Of a DNA stretch of 64,000 nt, positions 8,768 through 16,513 are shown in pieces. The notes under the pieces were generated by a model. That model was not told the origin of the DNA. It did no database searches and saw only the letters and a list, made by a program, of their open reading frames with translations. The number at the start of each line of letters is the position of its first letter. The stretch's first letter is position 1. The position numbers were made by a program, and so were the translations under genes. Origin of the DNA: JADLBR01 sp964651705 (GTDB lineage Bacteria; Verrucomicrobiota; Verrucomicrobiia; JADLBR01); contig CAZYWZ010000020.1 of the NCBI GenBank assembly GCA_964651705.1, positions 1 through 64,000 on the forward strand, read 5' to 3'.

Positions 8768-9805
8768 ATGGAGACAGCCCCACGGGGCATTCGGCGGCCC
8801 GCCGGGCGGATCCGGTGGGTCTTTGCAGGTTGCCTCGTCATGCTGGCGACAAATGCCCTGGGCGGCAACGTTCCCGCGATCCAGGCCGAACGCAGGAATG
8901 AGGGAGATCTGCGGGGGCCGGAGGGAATCGCAGTGTGGCGTGATCATATTTTCGTGTCCGAGGTCGGACGTCGCCGGATCGTGGCCGTGGATCCCTCCAG
9001 GCGCGTTACATCCATCGCGGATTTCGGAGACCGGGCTCCAAAGGGGTGTGTTCTCGGATTGGCGTTCGATCGCGATGGAACCCTCTACGCGGCCGTGACA
9101 CGGACCAACGGGGGCACTATTTTCAAAATGCCTCCCGGCCCGACGCCGACTTCGAAGCGAACGCCCGTCGCGTTTCGGACGCATGTGGGCGACCCGAACG
9201 GCATCGCCATCGACGCGAAGCGCCGGCGGCTCTACGTCTCAGATTCCGGCAGCCTGATGCTGTTCGGCATGGATCGCGGGCGGGTCTTTCAATTCGACCT
9301 CGATGACCGTTCAAAGGCCGGACGGTCGGCAGCGGAGAGCGATGTCATTGCGACCATGACGATGCCCAACGGCCTGGCCCTGTCGCCGGACGGCGGGATC
9401 CTGTACGTTGCCCAGACGCGGAGGAAAGCCTTCAGCCCACGGGGTCGTGTGGTGGCGCTGCGAACCGACGGACTTTCACCGAAGCCGGAGATCGTCGCCG
9501 AGTACCGGAACTGGCCGGACGGATTGGCTTTTGACGAGCGCTCGGGGCGCCTGCTGCTTTGCCTCCAGAAGAGTTCACGGATCATGACGCTCGATCCCAG
9601 GCTGGGCGCAACGCACCAGCCTTCCGAAGATGCCGCTCGTCGTCTGGTTCTGGGAGATCGGCGCTGCAAACCCGCTTCCGTCGCCGTGCTCCCCGACGGG
9701 AAGATCGCCTTTACCGATTTCTGGGAACCGACCCTCCTCCGCTTGCTGACCGGCACCCAATACCACCTGGCGGTCGGTAGGATCTCCCTGGCGGACATTG
9801 AATAG
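8768..9805 (+). CDS. Secreted SMP-30/NHL-type beta-propeller protein
   Basis: 345 residues from the ATG at 8768. It is preceded by GGAGACAGG and starts directly before a signal peptide (about residues 1-33). The body consists of repeated blades (GPEGIAVWRDHIFVSE, DPNGIAIDAKRRRLYVSD, MPNGLALSPDGGILYVAQ, WPDGLAFDERSGRLLL) typical of SMP-30/gluconolactonase-like or NHL six-bladed propellers. It is probably periplasmic or extracellular. The substrate is unknown. It follows the YdjC gene by 81 bp on the same strand. Confidence 0.75.
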   Translation: METAPRGIRRPAGRIRWVFAGCLVMLATNALGGNVPAIQAERRNEGDLRGPEGIAVWRDHIFVSEVGRRRIVAVDPSRRVTSIADFGDRAPKGCVLGLAFDRDGTLYAAVTRTNGGTIFKMPPGPTPTSKRTPVAFRTHVGDPNGIAIDAKRRRLYVSDSGSLMLFGMDRGRVFQFDLDDRSKAGRSAAESDVIATMTMPNGLALSPDGGILYVAQTRRKAFSPRGRVVALRTDGLSPKPEIVAEYRNWPDGLAFDERSGRLLLCLQKSSRIMTLDPRLGATHQPSEDAARRLVLGDRRCKPASVAVLPDGKIAFTDFWEPTLLRLLTGTQYHLAVGRISLADIE

Positions 9806-9932
9806 GAATCCCCCGGGGCGGTTCGGTAAACGGGGACGAATGCCCACAGGTCCGGGCACAAGTAAGGCGTGTCGCGCAAAGCGGCCATGAAAGCAAGACG
9901 CGCTTTTGGGGCGTGACGTCGCCAAGCGGGTC

Positions 9933-10379
9933 TTAACGAAACACGCCATGGTGCCGCGGGCCGGGCAGGGGCGGCATGGGTGCCGGGACCCATTCCACGT
10001 GCCGCTCCGCCGCCATGGTCCACAGGGTCTCCCAGAGTTGGCGGTGGGACACCGGCGCGCCGTGGCGGTTGCGCCAGCCGTTGTGGAGCCAGCGGTGGAT
10101 CCAGCGCGTCATGCCCAGGACGAGCGGGCACTCCGGGGCCTCGATCATGACCGCGTCCCCCTCCGGGATGCGGTCCATGACCTGGAGGGCGCCGCGCAGC
10201 GCGCACTCGAATCGGCCCAGGGGGCGGCTCATCCAGTCCATTTCGCACTCCTCCTCCGCCAAACCCCGCGCAAGCCGGTAGCGCCACCGGTAGCCGCCGA
10301 GGATCCCCTCGTCCACGATGCCCAATTCCACCCTCGCGATCCGGGGATCGCCGTCCCTTCCGCTGTCCGTGTTTGTCAT
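9933..10379 (-). CDS. Degenerate RNase HI-like protein (probably catalytically dead)
   Basis: 148 residues from the ATG at 10379. The similarity to RNase HI is clear in the central and C-terminal parts: GMTRWIHRWLHNGWRN, then GAPVSHRQLWETL and HVEWV, which match the GITQWIHNWK, PVKNVDLWQRL and IKWEWV blocks. The RMEL glutamate is kept as RFEC. However, the TDSQYV aspartate is replaced (EAPECPLV) and the protein ends before the fourth carboxylate (GHPENE...D). I infer a binding-only or inactive RNase H fold. It is divergent from the AAA+ gene (80 bp between starts) and has the TATCCT-N5-ATG start signal shared by four genes in this region. Confidence 0.65.
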   Translation of the reverse strand: MTNTDSGRDGDPRIARVELGIVDEGILGGYRWRYRLARGLAEEECEMDWMSRPLGRFECALRGALQVMDRIPEGDAVMIEAPECPLVLGMTRWIHRWLHNGWRNRHGAPVSHRQLWETLWTMAAERHVEWVPAPMPPLPGPRHHGVFR

Positions 10380-10384
10380 GGTTG

Positions 10385-10390
10385 AGGATA
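10385..10390 (-). promoter_or_regulatory. TATCCT box of RNase HI-like gene (leaderless-type)
   Basis: On the minus strand GTCCTATCCT is followed by 5 nt and the ATG at 10379. No Shine-Dalgarno sequence fits between them. The same arrangement occurs at three other starts in this window, suggesting a -10 element with transcription starting at or near the ATG. Confidence 0.5.
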
Positions 10391-10448
10391 GGACGCCGAT
10401 GAGACCGCTTATCGGATGGCGCGGAGCGGGTCCGTCTCCCGGGCGGCC

Positions 10449-10454
10449 TATCCT
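10449..10454 (+). promoter_or_regulatory. TATCCT box of AAA+ gene (leaderless-type)
   Basis: GGCCTATCCT then 5 nt (CCCGC) then the ATG at 10460. There is no Shine-Dalgarno sequence. It is the mirror partner of the box at 10385-10390 in the divergent intergenic region. I could not identify a convincing -35 hexamer. Confidence 0.5.
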
Positions 10455-10459
10455 CCCGC

Positions 10460-11866
10460 ATGAACAAAGCATGGTTGTATGCCACATGTCCCGACGGCGC
10501 GCACTGGATGGTCCAGAGCCTGCGGGCGTGGGGGCTTTCGCTGTCGCGGGGCCTGCGACGCGCGGGGGAGGCGCCTCCCCGCATCGGGGCGCTCTTGGAC
10601 CAAGCGCATTCCCAGAGCGGCATCTTCTGCCAGGCCGCCGAGGCGTTATGGCTCCGGAGCCTCGGCGCCCATGATCCGCGGCCCTTGCTTGTCACCCTGC
10701 GCCATCTGGCCGATGCGGTCGTCGCCCTGACCGGCATCAAGGCCAAGGTGACCGGAGCGATCCATCAGGTGGATATCGATCTCGGGGATCTGGTGGCCGA
10801 CGAGTTGGCGTGTCTGGGAGACGTCATCTTCCTTTGGCGCCGCATCACGCTGGAGGACGGCAAACCGTTCTCGTTCCGCGCGCCCCCGCCGGGCGAACCG
10901 CACCAGCGCGCGGCCCGTCCGCCCTTCGATCCCCGCGATGCGGTCTCTTGGATCCACGCGTGCCGGATTGGCGACGGGGCGCGCCTGCTCATCGAGTTCG
11001 ACCGGGCCGCGGGGGCCGTTGCGCCGCCCGCAGCGCCGAAGCAAGATGCCGCGACCCGGGCGGTGGACGCTGGCCCGCGGTTGACCGGGAGCCAGGCGTC
11101 GGCCTTCTCCGCGCTGATCCGGCTCTGGGAGTCCCGCTCCCGCCCGGAGACCGTCGCTGGCATCCGCCTGCGCCGCCACCCGCTGATGATCGGCCCGAGC
11201 GGGACAGGCAAGAGCATGTTAGCCAGGGAGCTGGCCCGCGCTGGCGGGGCCGCGTTTCTTGGGACCAGTCCCGGCTCATGGATCATCAACGGCGCCCGAT
11301 ACCAGCCATACACCCTGACGGCGATCGCGAACCGTTTCCGCTCTTCCGCGGCGATGGTGCTTTTCATCGACGAGTTGGAGAAACTCGGCACCCGTCGCGC
11401 CAACACCTCGGACTGGAGCCGGTGCGTCTATGACGAGATCTTCTGCCTCCTGGACGGGCGGCTCGATGGCCTCGATGGCTGGGACGCTGCCTTGGAGCAC
11501 CGGGCGCGCGCCGACATGCTGATCGTCTGTGCCGCCACCTTTCAGGATCTCTATCGCAAGAAGGTCGGCACGCCGGGGGAGGCGCTCTTCGACCAGCAGT
11601 GGGAGGAGGCCAGCATCCGCGACGCGCTCGCGACTCAGGAGGTCCTGCCGGAGGAGTTGCTGTATCGGTTCGGCGCCGTGCTTGAACTCTCCCACCCCAC
11701 CGCCGATGAATTGCGGCAGCGGGTCGCCGCCCTCCATGCCGAACTGAGCATCGGCGGCGATCCTGAATCAATCGCCAGCAGGCTGCTGCGCTCCGGAAAG
11801 GGCATGCGCGCGCTGGAGGAGTACCTCACCGGGCTGGTCATGGGCGGGCCGGGGTCAGCGCCCTAG
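10460..11866 (+). CDS. AAA+ ATPase, hypothetical
   Basis: 468 residues. The N-terminal 200 residues are unrecognised and Ala/Arg-rich. A AAA+ module follows with Walker A GPSGTGKS at about residues 248-255, Walker B MVLFIDELEK near 300 and a sensor-like VCAATFQDL near 360. It resembles stand-alone MoxR/ClpX-like switch ATPases more than transport ATPases. The start at ATG 10460 is supported by the TATCCT-N5-ATG arrangement. Its divergent neighbour is the degenerate RNase HI protein, so the two may act together on nucleic acid, which is inference. Confidence 0.7.
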   Translation: MNKAWLYATCPDGAHWMVQSLRAWGLSLSRGLRRAGEAPPRIGALLDQAHSQSGIFCQAAEALWLRSLGAHDPRPLLVTLRHLADAVVALTGIKAKVTGAIHQVDIDLGDLVADELACLGDVIFLWRRITLEDGKPFSFRAPPPGEPHQRAARPPFDPRDAVSWIHACRIGDGARLLIEFDRAAGAVAPPAAPKQDAATRAVDAGPRLTGSQASAFSALIRLWESRSRPETVAGIRLRRHPLMIGPSGTGKSMLARELARAGGAAFLGTSPGSWIINGARYQPYTLTAIANRFRSSAAMVLFIDELEKLGTRRANTSDWSRCVYDEIFCLLDGRLDGLDGWDAALEHRARADMLIVCAATFQDLYRKKVGTPGEALFDQQWEEASIRDALATQEVLPEELLYRFGAVLELSHPTADELRQRVAALHAELSIGGDPESIASRLLRSGKGMRALEEYLTGLVMGGPGSAP

Positions 11867-11939
11867 TGGGTCTTCGGTGGCAGGGATGGGGTGGCACCTC
11901 TTTCTTGGTGATTCGTCGTGTTTGGAGTAGGATGAGGGT

Positions 11940-12224
11940 GTGAAGAAGCTAGTTGCCTGCAAGGCGCTGGAGACACCGCGCGTTTGGGTCCGTTTCGACG
12001 ACGGTGCCGAGGGCGTCGTCGACCTCAGCCACTTGGCGGGGAAGGGAGTGTTCCGAGCTTGGGACGACCCGGATTTTTTCCAACAGGCGCGCGTGGACGA
12101 CTGGGGCGCGCTGGTTTGGTCCGATGCGATCGATCTGTGCCCTGACGCCCTCTACTTGCAACTGAAGGGGATGCGCCCCGAAGATCTGTTTCCGACTGTG
12201 GCCCAAGGGGTGGGCCGTGCCTGA
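11940..12224 (+). CDS. DUF2442-family protein
   Basis: 94 residues from GTG 11940 with GGATGAGGG close upstream. The pattern (VWVRFDDGAEGVVDLSHL, GALVWSDAIDLCPDALYL) is that of DUF2442 proteins. These are usually encoded directly next to DUF4160 genes as small toxin-antitoxin-like pairs. Here the DUF4160 gene overlaps its 3' end by 8 bp and is disrupted by IS630, so this member may be orphaned. Confidence 0.8.
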   Translation: MKKLVACKALETPRVWVRFDDGAEGVVDLSHLAGKGVFRAWDDPDFFQQARVDDWGALVWSDAIDLCPDALYLQLKGMRPEDLFPTVAQGVGRA

Positions 12225-12317
12225 GGTCTGCCGATTCCTCGGCATCGTGGTTCGGCAGTATCCCGGTGATCATCCGCCGCCGCATTTTCACGCGCGCTAT
12301 GGTGAGTTCCAGGCTTA
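12217..12317 (+). pseudogene. DUF4160 gene, 5' part, interrupted by IS630
   Basis: From GTG 12217 the frame reads VPEVCRFLGIVVRQYPGDH and PPPHFHARYGEFQA, the conserved N-terminal half of DUF4160 proteins. It then runs into the TA target and the IS630 left end, where it hits a TGA. The 3' half is at 13421-13578. Confidence 0.85.
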
Positions 12318-12347
12318 CTGAGCATTCCAAAACAGCTTCACATTTAG
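12318..12347 (+). repeat. IS630 left inverted repeat
   Basis: About 24 of 30 positions match the reverse complement of the right end at 13391-13420. The outermost bases are CTGAGC. Confidence 0.85.
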
Positions 12348-12356
12348 TTTTCGGCG

Positions 12357-13391
12357 GTGTATGATTTTCGCGTGGCACGGAGATCGAAGAAAGAGATAAC
12401 GGGCAGAAGGGCGAGGCAGCAGGAGCGGCGGATGCGAGCAGTCGGCATGTTCGAGCGTGGAGAGAGCCGCGCGGAGGTGGCGGTGCGACTGGGGGTGAGC
12501 TGGCGAGCGGCACACGATTGGTATAAGTCATGGACCCGCGGTGGCGCCAGGGCGCTGGCCAGCAAGGGCAAGCCGGGACCGCGACCGAAGTTCGACGCGG
12601 CCCATGCCGAGACCCTCAAGGGATTGCTCGCCCAAGGGGCGATGGCGCACGGATACGAGAACGAACTCTGGACGATACCGCGCATCCGCCGGCTCATCGC
12701 GGAGGAACTGGATCTGGCGGCCAGCGGCTCGGAAGTCTGGAGACTGTTGCGCCGGATGGGATGGAGTTCCCAGAAGCCGGCCAAGCGTGCCCGCGAGCGC
12801 CGGGAGGCCGAGATACGGCGCTGGAAGAAGGAGACCTGGCCCAAGATTCTGACCCGTGCGTCGAGGCAGAGGCGCACGATCGTCTTCGTCGATGAGAGCG
12901 GGCTGTCGATGAAACCGGCACGCAAGAGCACTTGGGCGCCGGAGGGCCAAACCCCGGTTCTGGAGTTCTCTTTCAACTGGAAGAAGCTCTCGGCCATCGG
13001 CGGCATCAGCTTTCGTCAGATCTACTTCCGCCTCCACGACAAGGCCATCACCGGCACCGAGGTCATCGAGTTCATCGGCCACCTGCAACGCCACATCCGC
13101 CGGAAGTTGCTCATCGTCTGGGATGGGCTCGGCGCCCACTGGAGCCGCGAGGTCCGCGACCACATCGAGTCCCTGGCGGGTCGGGTTGTCGTGGAGCAAC
13201 TCCCGGCATACGCCCCAGAGCTCAATCCAGTCGAGTATCTCTGGGCCCAGATAAAGCAACATGAGATGGCCAACCTCTCACCGAAGGACCTGACCGAACT
13301 CTCGCTCGCGGCGCGAAAAGCGCTCCGCAAAGTAAAGAGATCGCCCAGATATATCCGCGCCTTCTGGATACAGGCTGAACTGCCGCTCTGA
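12357..13391 (+). CDS. IS630-family DDE transposase
   Basis: 344 residues, full length. N-terminal helix-turn-helix domains (about residues 20-130) start with a Homeodomain-like/Winged-helix segment (FERGESRAEVAVRLGVSWRA). The DDE catalytic core has Asp179 in VFVDESG, Asp256 in IVWDGLGAHW and Glu293 in NPVEYLWAQIKQ. This is the spacing of the IS630/Tc1-mariner superfamily. The frame is intact, so the element may be active. Confidence 0.95.
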   Translation: MYDFRVARRSKKEITGRRARQQERRMRAVGMFERGESRAEVAVRLGVSWRAAHDWYKSWTRGGARALASKGKPGPRPKFDAAHAETLKGLLAQGAMAHGYENELWTIPRIRRLIAEELDLAASGSEVWRLLRRMGWSSQKPAKRARERREAEIRRWKKETWPKILTRASRQRRTIVFVDESGLSMKPARKSTWAPEGQTPVLEFSFNWKKLSAIGGISFRQIYFRLHDKAITGTEVIEFIGHLQRHIRRKLLIVWDGLGAHWSREVRDHIESLAGRVVVEQLPAYAPELNPVEYLWAQIKQHEMANLSPKDLTELSLAARKALRKVKRSPRYIRAFWIQAELPL

Positions 13392-13420
13392 AACATATGA
13401 ACCTGTTTAGGAACGCTCAG
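13391..13420 (+). repeat. IS630 right inverted repeat
   Basis: Ends GAACGCTCAG directly before TA. It is the imperfect inverse of 12318-12347 and identical to bases 24-53 of the window. Confidence 0.85.
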
Positions 13421-13578
13421 TAGATTGCCATCGAGTCCAGATGATGGCCGGGTACCTGTCAACGCCCCAGCTCCGCATGGTCCAGGGATGGGCGGCCCTA
13501 CGACAGACTGAGCTCCTCGCCAACTGGGATCGCCTCGCCCCGGGAGAATCGGCGCAACCTGTTGCCCCTCTGCAGTAG
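13421..13578 (+). pseudogene. DUF4160 gene, 3' remnant after IS630
   Basis: Directly after the right TA the sequence reads IAIES in one frame, then changes frame to MMAGYLSTPQLRMVQGWAAL and RQTELLANWDRL, ending at a TAG at 13576-13578. This matches the conserved second half of DUF4160 proteins. A one-base frameshift near 13440 and a TAG at the rebuilt junction show that the gene would be broken even after IS excision. Confidence 0.7.
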
Positions 13579-13671
13579 GCCGTGCCACAAGGCAACAGGG
13601 CGGCCATATCTGGACGTCCGCGAAGCCCGCTGCACATGGAGCGCGAATGTCCTTACGCCCATTCGAACACT

Positions 13672-14232
13672 TCAAGCGTCGTGTCGAGCGCCACGTGCAC
13701 CGCGACCCGGCCCCTGCCGGTTGTCCAGAATCAGCGTGCAGGCGGTGGCCAGGGCATTGATCACCGCCAGCATCGAGAGCGCGGCCCATCCGACCGCGGG
13801 GCTCTGGCTCATGATCATGGACGCCTCCAGCAGAATCGTGAATCCCCACGCCTTGGCCGCGTCGCCGAAGGCCCGCGTGCCCCACCGGGCCACCGTGGTC
13901 GCCGAGAACCAGCAGCCCCCGAGGATCGGCAGCCACAGCCACGGGTTGTCAGCCACCTCCCGGTGGGCGAGGTGGCTCACGAAGCAGGGAACAGCCCCGC
14001 CCATCGGGGCGGCCAAGAAGAAGGCGATGGCGTTGACCCAGACCGTCTTCCTCTGGATGCCGAATACCGCCCTCACCTGATCGACCGGGCCGGGGTCGGG
14101 CGGGGGACGATCGGCGCTTCGGGCACCCATGGGGAAGGCACGCCGCCGGCGCCGGTATCGGCCATTCAAGCGGCCCTGGCCAGTTTGGGGTGTGTCCAGT
14201 TGCGTCTGGGTCGTGATCTGGGTTGGTGTCAT
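13672..14232 (-). CDS. Predicted multi-pass membrane protein
   Basis: 186 residues from the ATG at 14232. This start was chosen because it carries the TATCCT-N6-ATG signal and removes an unsupported 81-residue Arg-rich extension. The first 60 residues are hydrophilic. Four hydrophobic segments follow (IAFFLAAPMGGAVPCFVSHL, LWLPILGGCWFSATTVA, AWGFTILLEASMIM, LSMLAVINALATACTLIL). Not recognised. It is divergent from the recombinase gene, so it may belong to the same mobile unit. Confidence 0.55.
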   Translation of the reverse strand: MTPTQITTQTQLDTPQTGQGRLNGRYRRRRRAFPMGARSADRPPPDPGPVDQVRAVFGIQRKTVWVNAIAFFLAAPMGGAVPCFVSHLAHREVADNPWLWLPILGGCWFSATTVARWGTRAFGDAAKAWGFTILLEASMIMSQSPAVGWAALSMLAVINALATACTLILDNRQGPGRGARGARHDA

Positions 14233-14238
14233 GGGGGG

Positions 14239-14244
14239 AGGATA
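14239..14244 (-). promoter_or_regulatory. TATCCT box of membrane-protein gene
   Basis: The minus strand reads GGCCTATCCT then CCCCCC then the ATG at 14232. It has the same layout as three other starts nearby and lacks a Shine-Dalgarno sequence. Confidence 0.5.
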
Positions 14245-14333
14245 GGCCGGACGCGGATCGCCCCATTCAATGTCACCAGCGTGCGCGCGATCGCCGAACT
14301 CGGGGCGCGAAGATCTCGCGGAATCGCGTGGCC

Positions 14334-14339
14334 TATCCT
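14334..14339 (+). promoter_or_regulatory. TATCCT box of recombinase gene
   Basis: GGCCTATCCT, then 5 nt (TGCCC), then the ATG at 14345. There is no Shine-Dalgarno sequence. The GGCCTATCCT core is identical to those before 10460 and 14232. Confidence 0.5.
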
Positions 14340-14344
14340 TGCCC

Positions 14345-15241
14345 ATGAAGAAGTCGAAACCCAAGAAACGGGGCCGTCGCCGCAAGGTTGTATTAACATC
14401 CTTTAACACAACCTCGCTGCCGGACCCGAGCTTCCAGGCGTACTTGGTCGATCTGGGCAGCAGTCCCGTCACCATTCGGACCTACGCGAAGCTCGCCGCG
14501 GACTGGATGGGGCGGTTGGAGACGGACGAGGCCACGACCCCGGCGGCGTGCTGGTTGCGGTGGGAGGCACCGCCGCAGATCAAGCGCCTGACGGGCTATG
14601 CCTGCCGGGCCTACGCGCGATTCTCTCAGGAGGTGCTCGGTCAGGAGATCGATCTCGGCATCCCGCGACGATTGCCGCCCCCGTCCCGGCCCCGGCCCCA
14701 TGCGCCGAGCGATGAGGTGGTGCGGCGGCTGCGCCTCGCCGCCAAGACGACCCTGCCGAGGGAGACCGGATACACCATGAGAGTGTGGATTTCCCTCGTG
14801 GACGAACTGGGGCTGCGCCGCTCGGAGGCCGACATCGGCTGGCACCAGGTCGATTTCGGCAACGCCGCGGTCACGGTATTTGGGAAGACCGGGCCGCGTG
14901 CCTTGCCGTTGTCCATGGGTCTGGTACGCGTGCTGCGATGGCTCCACGCGCGCCGACCGGATGCCCCATGGTCCGGGGCCCGGGGACAGCGGCTCGACGC
15001 GGCGACCCTATACGAGATCTTCAAGGACGTTGCCCGATCCGTCGGCGCCGGTCACCTCCGTCCCCACCTGCTGCGGCACCGCCGCCTCACCGCCATCTGC
15101 AAATCCGACCTCGGCAAGGACCAGCTCCGTGTCCTGCGCTTCGCCGGCCAGCGGCATCTCGGATCGCTGCAGTACTACTACGACCTCGCCGCCGACGATC
15201 TGCGGGGGTTCTTGAGCCTGAGGGGGGCCAAGGCGGCATAG
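14345..15241 (+). CDS. Tyrosine recombinase (phage-type integrase)
   Basis: 298 residues from the ATG at 14345. An N-terminal SAM-like core-binding domain is followed by a catalytic domain with Arg in ELGLRRSEA, Lys in VFGKTGPRALP, the box PHLLRHRRLT (HxxR), a second His in GQRHLGSL and the tyrosine cluster QYYYDLA. All catalytic positions look intact. The presence of an integrase fits a mobile or formerly mobile region covering parts of this window. I could not identify attachment sites. Confidence 0.85.
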   Translation: MKKSKPKKRGRRRKVVLTSFNTTSLPDPSFQAYLVDLGSSPVTIRTYAKLAADWMGRLETDEATTPAACWLRWEAPPQIKRLTGYACRAYARFSQEVLGQEIDLGIPRRLPPPSRPRPHAPSDEVVRRLRLAAKTTLPRETGYTMRVWISLVDELGLRRSEADIGWHQVDFGNAAVTVFGKTGPRALPLSMGLVRVLRWLHARRPDAPWSGARGQRLDAATLYEIFKDVARSVGAGHLRPHLLRHRRLTAICKSDLGKDQLRVLRFAGQRHLGSLQYYYDLAADDLRGFLSLRGAKAA

Positions 15242-15378
15242 TTCGACGGGAAGTCAGACGTTCGTTCCACATGGCTCGTCGGGCGATGGCATGAAGAGGC
15301 CTTTATCATAACACCCTGATTTGGAGGCTGAAACGCGGTCGTGCAGGAGCGCCATATTGTGAGTTGCTTAGCCATTCG

Positions 15379-16167
15379 ATGAGGGAACCTTGCAGCACCC
15401 AAGCCGTGATCGGGAATGCGTGGCGATTTGCGTTGGCCTTCACCGCCACTCAAGACGCAACGGGAGTTTCAGCGACTCAGACCTCGCGATCAGCTCGGCG
15501 ACGCTCACACCGCCAGACTGTGGGGGCGTCCACCCTGCTCTGCATGGCTATCGGCGCACTCGGTTTCGATGTGCACGCGCAGGGGGGCGACGGATCTTGG
15601 CCCCGCACACAAGAGGGGGTGCCGCCTGCGGTGCGCTCGCTCCTGTCTGCCGCGCCAAGTCGTCTCCCGGATCCCAGATATCGCGCTCCCTTTGATGTCT
15701 GGGAAATTGACCGAGTGGCCAGCATGGTGGCGAGGGCCACCGGAGGAGGCCCGAGGGGGCGCATCGTTGTGGCCGACGATCCCCGCGCTCCGTTCGCCGG
15801 GATACGTGGTCCTATCGAGGACGGTGAGATCATCATAAATCCCCGGGCTGCGCGTGAGGTGCCGCCGAATACTTGGGCCTTCGTGGTCGGACACGAGTTT
15901 GCGCATCAGATCCACCGATTCGAGCCCCAGAACGGAATCGATCCGGAGACGGAGTTCACGGCCGACCTGTTTGGCGCCGAATATGCCATGAAGGCGGGCT
16001 TTGACCTCGCGGCGCACATCGCGTGGGTGTTGTCTCGCCCCAATCATCACGGCGGGGCGCACGGGTCCCCACACGCCAGGGCCGAGCGATTGGGCAGGCA
16101 CTTTGGAATCTCTGACGCCGCCGTCCGCCAACACCTGTACCAATACCACCACCACCAAGGCCAGTGA
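15379..16167 (+). CDS. Secreted zinc metallopeptidase (HExxH, M48-like)
   Basis: 262 residues from ATG 15379 (a TTG at 15364 or an ATG near 15544 are alternatives). A hydrophobic export segment around residues 47-65 ends in VHAQ. The zinc motif is GHEFAH (His172, Glu173, His176). A later acidic EFTADLFGAEYA matches the downstream Glu/Asp ligand of M48-type peptidases. It is probably a periplasmic or envelope protease. The long hydrophilic N-terminus before the signal suggests the true start may be the more internal ATG at 15544. Confidence 0.6.
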   Translation: MREPCSTQAVIGNAWRFALAFTATQDATGVSATQTSRSARRRSHRQTVGASTLLCMAIGALGFDVHAQGGDGSWPRTQEGVPPAVRSLLSAAPSRLPDPRYRAPFDVWEIDRVASMVARATGGGPRGRIVVADDPRAPFAGIRGPIEDGEIIINPRAAREVPPNTWAFVVGHEFAHQIHRFEPQNGIDPETEFTADLFGAEYAMKAGFDLAAHIAWVLSRPNHHGGAHGSPHARAERLGRHFGISDAAVRQHLYQYHHHQGQ

Positions 16168-16513
16168 TCAGCCATTGGTCCGCTTGGGGACAACCGGCCA
16201 GCAACACCCGTCAATAACAAGAACCAACCGAAAGGGCGCCCATGGAGAAGCGACATACATCCCGCGAAGCCGAAACGGCCACATGCCATGGACTCGAGGG
16301 AGTCCAGCAGACGGAGAATCGACTGCAAACTCATCGCCGAGCAGCCGGGTTTCGGTTTCGCCTCAAAGCCATGGGACGTGGCACCCATGTTGGTGGCGGG
16401 GTCGGGACGGCGGGATCCCGCGGCACCGAAGGTAAGGCCGCCCGTCGTCGGGGCGACAGCGATAACGCAAAGGAGACCTTCCCATCCTGCATGCACTGAA
16501 AAGGAGGAAACCC
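16168..16513. other. Gap before HerA operon
   Basis: 346 bp. It contains a short open frame (16242-16499, 85 codons) of low complexity without a supported start, which I do not call. The last 20 bp hold the strong AAGGAGG ribosome-binding site of the next gene. A promoter for the operon must lie here but I cannot point to one. Confidence 0.4.

Larger units (their letters stand above)
12318..13420 (+). mobile_element. Complete IS630-family insertion sequence
   Basis: 1103 bp bounded by imperfect inverted repeats. The left end begins CTGAGCATTCCAAAACAG. The right end reads as CTGAGCGTTCCTAAACAG on the other strand. Flanking TA dinucleotides at 12316-12317 and 13421-13422 are the target duplication typical of IS630/Tc1 elements. 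It carries one intact transposase. A second copy's identical right tip opens this window. It is inserted in a DUF4160 gene. Confidence 0.93.

Noticed and set aside
16242..16499. 85-codon plus-strand frame before the HerA operon
   Set aside because: Low complexity, no good ribosome-binding site, and it ends just before the next gene's ribosome-binding site.
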